Source: JBBSEZ01 sp038239195
GTDB taxonomy: Bacteria; Planctomycetota; Planctomycetia; Gemmatales; Gemmataceae
Reading direction: 5' to 3'
NCBI GenBank assembly: GCA_038239195.1
Contig: JBBSEZ010000447.1
Coordinates: 1 to 8,094 of the forward strand
DNA length: 8,094 bases
The position numbers were made by a program, and so were the translations under genes. This document shows, piece by piece, positions 5,175-8,094 of this stretch; the first letter of the stretch is position 1, and the number at the start of each line of letters is the position of its first letter. The notes under the pieces were generated by a model. That model did not search any database, was not told the DNA's origin, and saw only the letters and a list, made by a program, of their open reading frames with translations.

Positions 5175-6032
5175 TCACTTCTCGGGCGGCGCGGCCCGCA
5201 GCCGCTCCACCTCCGCGTCCGGGAGAAAGCGCGCCTGAAGGGCGAAGCGGTTGCCGCCCCAGCTCCGCTCGAGCAGGATCAGGTCCTGGCCCGGCCCCAG
5301 GTCGGGCCCGCCGCCGAGGCGCTCGGCCGCGCTCAGCTCGGCGTAGTCGCCCAGGAGCGGGCCGGGCACGATCACGTGGTCGTCGATGACCAGGCGCAGG
5401 CCGGTGCCGCCTTTCCCTTCGGGCGTGGCGACGACGAGCAGGCGATACTCGCGCAGCCGAAACGCATCGACGGGGAGGGCACAGAGCAGTTGGAGAGGCG
5501 AGGCCGTGAGCGAGGCGCAGATGCCGCCGAGGTGGGGGAAGTAGAACTGCGCCACCTGGCTGGGCGGGTAGCGCGATTGAAGCGCCGCCAGGATGACGAA
5601 GCCCCGGCGCTCGGCGCCCGCGCCCTTCTGGCCGGCCAGCGTTCGCTGCCAGTTGCCGGGGGCCGGGCCGATGGTCGCCAGGAACTCCCCCATCCGGAAG
5701 TCGGCCTGGGCCTGTAAGTAACCGCCCGAGTAGCGGAACACCCAGGCCTTCTCGATGCCCCCGCCCAGAAAGCCCGCCTCGCCCGCCTCGGTGACTGCTT
5801 CCGAGGCGCCCGCCAGGTATTCGACCCGGTAGCGCCCTTTCTTCGGCGGCGCCTTCTTCTCTGGCGGCGAAGGCGCCTCCTCGTTGGCAGGGGCGGGCTC
5901 GGGCTCGCCCCAGCTCACGCGCACCTGCCCCGCGGCGACCAGGCCGAGGGCCCCGGCGGCGGCGAGGAGCAGCAAGGCAGTCAGCGCCAGGTGCAGGCGC
6001 TGTCCGGTGGACGAGGTGGGGGGTGGTTGCAT
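5175..6032 (-). CDS. membrane-anchored or secreted protein of unknown function
   Basis: This 285-residue protein starts with an excellent AGGAGG site 8 nt before the ATG. The N-terminus holds one hydrophobic helix (about residues 13-34, LHLALTALLLLAAAGALGLV), then a Pro/Glu/Lys-rich linker (EPEPAPANEEAPSPPEKKAP, 43-62). This is the layout of a protein anchored in the cytoplasmic membrane with its main domain outside. Residues 66-275 form one domain rich in strands (RYRVEYLAGA, EKAWVFRYSGGYLQAQADF, REYRLLVVATPEG, LRLVIDDHVIVPG, QDLILLERSWGGNRFALQARF). It has two cysteines (172, 184) that could pair. No catalytic motif is seen. The linker type is common in planctomycete envelope proteins. It may be transcribed with the small gene upstream, although 211 nt separate them. 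Confidence 0.8.
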   Translation of the reverse strand: MQPPPTSSTGQRLHLALTALLLLAAAGALGLVAAGQVRVSWGEPEPAPANEEAPSPPEKKAPPKKGRYRVEYLAGASEAVTEAGEAGFLGGGIEKAWVFRYSGGYLQAQADFRMGEFLATIGPAPGNWQRTLAGQKGAGAERRGFVILAALQSRYPPSQVAQFYFPHLGGICASLTASPLQLLCALPVDAFRLREYRLLVVATPEGKGGTGLRLVIDDHVIVPGPLLGDYAELSAAERLGGGPDLGPGQDLILLERSWGGNRFALQARFLPDAEVERLRAAPPEK

Positions 6033-6203
6033 CTCGGGGCCCTCCTGTGCTTGGCGACGTCCTTCCCCAGAAGCATAAGGAGCGAGGAACGACGCCGCCA
6101 GGCCAGGTCAGGGCCCTCGAGCCGGGCGAGGCCCGGGAAGGAGGAGATTGCGGAAAGATTAGGTGGGGGAGAGGAAATGTCTTTGTTGCCGCGCGAGCCG
6201 TTC

Positions 6204-6233
6204 CGGGCCCCCCGCCGCAGTGCGAGGGGCCCG
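6204..6233 (-). terminator. hairpin downstream of the 50-residue gene
   Basis: CGGGCCCC (6204-6211 on the + strand) and GGGGCCCG (6226-6233) form perfect 8-bp arms around a 14-nt loop. On the minus strand this begins 10 nt after the stop of the small gene. No U run follows, so it could be an attenuating or RNA-stabilising hairpin rather than a true terminator. Confidence 0.3.
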
Positions 6234-6243
6234 CTTCGGCCCG

Positions 6244-6396
6244 TCACAGCCGCCGACTGTAGTTTGCCAAAAGCAGGGCCATGCCGCGCAGGTGATCGAC
6301 CTGGATCGTCACCGCCAGTGCCCGCGCCCTCTCGGTCTGGCCTTGCTGCACGAGCTCCGCGACTTTCGCATAGACCTGCGACGCGATCGTGTTCAT
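6244..6396 (-). CDS. small helical protein, 50 residues
   Basis: The ATG (6394-6396 on the + strand) is preceded on the minus strand by CGGAGGC, 8 nt from the start, which is as strong a ribosome site as those of the larger genes. The product reads MNTIASQVYAKVAELVQQGQ, then TERARALAVTIQVDHLRGMA, then LLLANYSRRL. It is almost entirely helix-forming. The first helix is amphipathic (VYAKVAELVQQG) and a second, basic one contains TERARAL. It has no cysteines and no signal peptide. The amino-acid composition is balanced, unlike the Arg/Pro-rich shadow frames around it, which supports real coding. It could be a DNA- or protein-binding regulator or an accessory of the downstream envelope protein; neither is shown by sequence. 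Confidence 0.68.
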   Translation of the reverse strand: MNTIASQVYAKVAELVQQGQTERARALAVTIQVDHLRGMALLLANYSRRL

Positions 6397-6429
6397 GGTG
6401 GCTGCCTCCGGGGGGAAAGGGGTTGCGAC

Positions 6430-6441
6430 AAGAACATTCTT
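6430..6441. promoter_or_regulatory. possible operator upstream of the 50-residue gene
   Basis: AAGAACATTCTT is a short AT-rich inverted repeat (AAGAA, 2-nt gap, TTCTT) in GC-rich surroundings, 34-45 nt before the small minus-strand gene's start, where a repressor or promoter element could sit. It is short enough to be chance. Confidence 0.25.
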
Positions 6442-6645
6442 CCCTCCCCGGGCTGCGGTTGGCAGGCCAGCCTGGTGAAATCGGGCCAGGTTTCATCGCC
6501 CCGCCCCATCCCCATCCCTGTCTTGCTCCCCGGGAGAAAAGGGGCCAACGCTTTCCCAACCCGGCCTTTTTGCTCCCCTGTCCCAGCTTTCCAGGCGATG
6601 CCGTTTGGGCTGTTATGGCCTGCTTCTCGCATCCCAGCCAGCGGA

Positions 6646-6750
6646 AAGGCGAGTGGCAGGAAGTTGCCTCCTTGTAGGACGGCCCTCGTGAGCCGGCCGG
6701 ACGGCTCACGAGGGCCGTCCTACGGCAAACCAAGCCCTGCCGCTCGCCTT
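6646..6750. repeat. palindromic REP/MITE-like repeat, copy 2 (paired)
   Basis: The core arms 6674-6695 and 6702-6723 are perfectly complementary over 22 bp, with a 6-nt loop. Outer arms AAGGCGAGTGGCAGG (6646-6660) and CCTGCCGCTCGCCTT (6736-6750) match at 14 of 15 positions, so the whole 105-bp unit is two head-to-head copies of a roughly 50-bp sequence. Inside the core, CCTCGTGAGC replaces the CTCTCCTGAGC of copy 3 on both arms, so the two sides have changed together. Confidence 0.85.
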
Positions 6751-6757
6751 GTGCCTC

Positions 6758-6786
6758 TTGAGCCCGGCGGGGGCGGCGAATAGTTA
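6758..6786 (+). promoter_or_regulatory. candidate promoter of the aminotransferase gene
   Basis: TTGAGC (6758-6763) lies 17 nt before TAGTTA (6781-6786), inside the only AT-rich patch (GAATAGTTAAAGT) between the repeat and the gene. The -35 half is fair and the -10 half is poor against the sigma-70 consensus. Position, 55 nt before the start codon, is suitable. Confidence 0.3.
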
Positions 6787-6840
6787 AAGTCCCGGGTGAG
6801 ACGTTGCGGCCCGTCGTTCGGGCCCGGGCAGGAGGCGACG

Positions 6841-8007
6841 ATGCTGGCCAGGCGCGTGCAGTATTTTTCCGAGTCGGTGATCCGCGAGATGACGCGCCTG
6901 GCCGCGGCGCACGGGGCCATCAACCTCGGCCAGGGCATGCCCGACTTCGAGGCGCCGCAGGTCGTCAAGGACGCCGCCTGCAAGGCGATCCAGGATGGCT
7001 TCAACCAGTACGCCATCACCTGGGGCGCGCCGGTGCTGCGGCAGGCCATCGCGGCCAAGGTGCGCTCGTTCAACGGCATCGCCTGCGACCCCGACCTCAA
7101 CGTGACCGTCTGCTGCGGGGCCACCGAGTGCATGATGGCCACCATGCTCGCCCTCGTCGATGAGGGCGACGAGGTCATCATTTTTCAACCGTTCTACGAG
7201 AACTACGGCCCCGACGCCCTGCTCACCGGCGCCCGGCCCGTGTGGGTGCCGCTCCGCCCGCCCGACTGGCACTTCGACCCCGACGAGCTGCGCCGCGCCT
7301 TCACCCCGCGCACGCGCGCCCTCATCCTCAACACCCCCAACAACCCCACCGGCCGGGTCTTCACCCGCGCCGAGTTGGAACTGATCGCGCGGCTGTGCAT
7401 CGAGCACGACGTCTACGCCTTCGCCGACGAGATTTACGAATACATCCGCTACACCGACGCTCCGCACGTCAGCATCGGCTCCCTGCCGGGCATGGCCGAG
7501 CGCACCGTGACGATCAGCGGGCTGTCGAAGACGTTCAGCATCACGGGCTGGCGGCTGGGCTACTGCATCGCGCCGGCCGAGATCAGCAACGGCATCCGCA
7601 AGGCGCACGACTTCCTGACGGTCGGCGCTCCCCACCCGCTCCAGATCGCGGGCGCGGTGGCGCTCGGCCTGCCGGCCAGCTACTACGAGAAGCTTTGCAA
7701 CGATTACCGCAGGCGGCGCGACCTGTTCCTGCCCTACCTGCGCCGGGCGGGCCTGCGCTTCGTCGAGCCGGAGGGCGCCTACTACGTGATGAGCGACATT
7801 GCGGACCTGGGATGGGACGACGACACCGCCTTCGTCCGTCGCCTGATCGAAAAGGTGGGCGTGTCGGCGGTCCCGGGCAGCAGCTTCTACTCCCCGCGCG
7901 AACTGGGGCGGACGCAGGTGCGCTTCATGTTCGCCAAGCGCGACGAGACGCTGCATCAGGCGGGCGAGCGCTTGCTGGGGCTGCGCGAGAAGATGGGGCG
8001 CCCGTGA
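6841..8007 (+). CDS. class I/II PLP-dependent aminotransferase
   Basis: This 388-residue enzyme has the normal fold type I length. Visible hallmarks in order: NLGQGMPDF (28-36) in the N-terminal arm; CCGATECMMA (91-100) at the phosphate-binding region; NTPNNPTGRV (164-173) with the conserved Asn168; ADEIYEY (195-201) with Asp196 and Tyr199 holding the pyridine ring and O3'; SGLSKTFSITGWRLGY (226-241) with the Schiff-base Lys230 and Arg238; and VRFMFAKRDETL (360-371) with the substrate carboxylate Arg361. It would move an amino group between an amino acid and a 2-oxo acid in the cytoplasm. The pattern is closest to the aspartate/methionine/kynurenine aminotransferase group, but the exact substrate cannot be read from sequence. 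ATG 6841 follows AGGAGG by 5 nt; the in-frame GTG 6796 adds 15 unconserved residues. All catalytic residues are present. Confidence 0.93.
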   Translation: MLARRVQYFSESVIREMTRLAAAHGAINLGQGMPDFEAPQVVKDAACKAIQDGFNQYAITWGAPVLRQAIAAKVRSFNGIACDPDLNVTVCCGATECMMATMLALVDEGDEVIIFQPFYENYGPDALLTGARPVWVPLRPPDWHFDPDELRRAFTPRTRALILNTPNNPTGRVFTRAELELIARLCIEHDVYAFADEIYEYIRYTDAPHVSIGSLPGMAERTVTISGLSKTFSITGWRLGYCIAPAEISNGIRKAHDFLTVGAPHPLQIAGAVALGLPASYYEKLCNDYRRRRDLFLPYLRRAGLRFVEPEGAYYVMSDIADLGWDDDTAFVRRLIEKVGVSAVPGSSFYSPRELGRTQVRFMFAKRDETLHQAGERLLGLREKMGRP

Positions 8008-8013
8008 AGGGGC

Positions 8014-8094
8014 AAGGCGAGCGGCGAGAGGAAACAGCCCGTAGGACGGCTCTCCTGAGCCGTCCTGGTGGGTTGTGGACGGCTCTCCTGAGCC
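8014..8094. repeat. palindromic REP/MITE-like repeat, copy 3 (cut by window end)
   Basis: It starts 6 nt after the aminotransferase stop. Left arm AAGGCGAGCGGC (8014-8025) leads to GGAAACAGCC, then to the core GGACGGCTC (8044-8052), TCCT and GAGCCGTCC (8057-8065). After an 11-nt spacer a second core begins at 8077 and runs off the window, so this copy is at least a tandem of two cores. The first core could also act as a 3' end hairpin for the aminotransferase mRNA, although no T run follows. Confidence 0.8.

Larger units (their letters stand above)
6397..6840. other. divergent intergenic region
   Basis: This stretch separates the minus-strand pair from the + strand aminotransferase and has no gene that I can support. 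It contains the inverted repeat at 6430-6441, a weak stem (6538-6546 with 6563-6571) followed by no clean T run, and the palindromic repeat copy 2 at 6646-6750. A candidate promoter lies at 6758-6786. C-rich runs around 6497-6520 (CCCCGCCCCATCCCCATCCC) are strikingly strand-biased. Confidence 0.5.

Noticed and set aside
5130..5717. A 195-codon + strand open frame
   Set aside because: It is antisense to the anchored envelope protein, which has a strong ribosome site, a membrane helix and a linker.
6471..6496. A pseudoknot-like order CCTGG-TGAAA ... CCAGG-TTTCA
   Set aside because: The two stems would be only 5 bp each with no linker between the first two strands, which is sterically implausible. 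Chance is likely.
6784..7956. A 390-codon minus-strand open frame
   Set aside because: It is the antisense shadow of the aminotransferase, which has all its catalytic motifs on the + strand.
8044..8065. Intrinsic terminator of the aminotransferase gene
   Set aside because: The hairpin is strong but no T run follows, and the same sequence occurs where no gene ends. It is annotated as a repeat instead.
1..8094. CRISPR array, tRNA or rRNA genes
   Set aside because: No regularly spaced direct repeats with unique spacers, no cloverleaf-like sequence and no rRNA-like conserved stretches were seen. The palindromic repeats are kilobases apart and flanked by genes.

Overview
The window is GC-rich DNA that looks chromosomal and bacterial. 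It is most likely from a planctomycete of the Gemmata type. That placement is an inference from three things: many short genes of unknown function, a BrnT-like toxin gene beside an AF2212-like antitoxin gene, and scattered palindromes built on GGACGGCTC/GAGCCGTCC arms. There is no rRNA, tRNA or phylogenetic marker here to confirm it.

Layout on the + strand: after a gene-poor start (1-526) comes a small toxin-antitoxin-like pair (527-784 and 797-1069). A group II intron RNA follows at about 1254-2032. It has a textbook 34-nt domain V, but at about 780 nt it is too short to encode its own reverse transcriptase/maturase. After the intron come six short + strand genes: a one-domain C39-like cysteine peptidase (2226-2624), a TPR-like helical protein (2722-3102), a four-helix membrane protein (3182-3643), two soluble proteins of unknown family (3851-4243, 4540-4800) and a two-helix membrane protein (4872-5090).

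A convergent minus-strand pair follows: a membrane-anchored or secreted protein (5175-6032) and, upstream of it, a 50-residue protein (6244-6396). The right end holds a class I/II PLP-dependent aminotransferase on the + strand (6841-8007), the only gene with a confidently assigned catalytic class.

Three copies of one palindromic repeat family (3758-3833, 6646-6750, 8014-8094) sit between genes. One is directly before a ribosome-binding site, one is upstream of the aminotransferase, and one is just after its stop codon. The standout feature is the ORF-less group II intron, supported by a 6-bp pairing between its predicted 5' exon end and a site at the expected place inside the intron. It must depend on a maturase encoded elsewhere if it is active. 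The small genes share orientation and closely spaced Shine-Dalgarno sites, but nothing in the sequence shows that they form one pathway.
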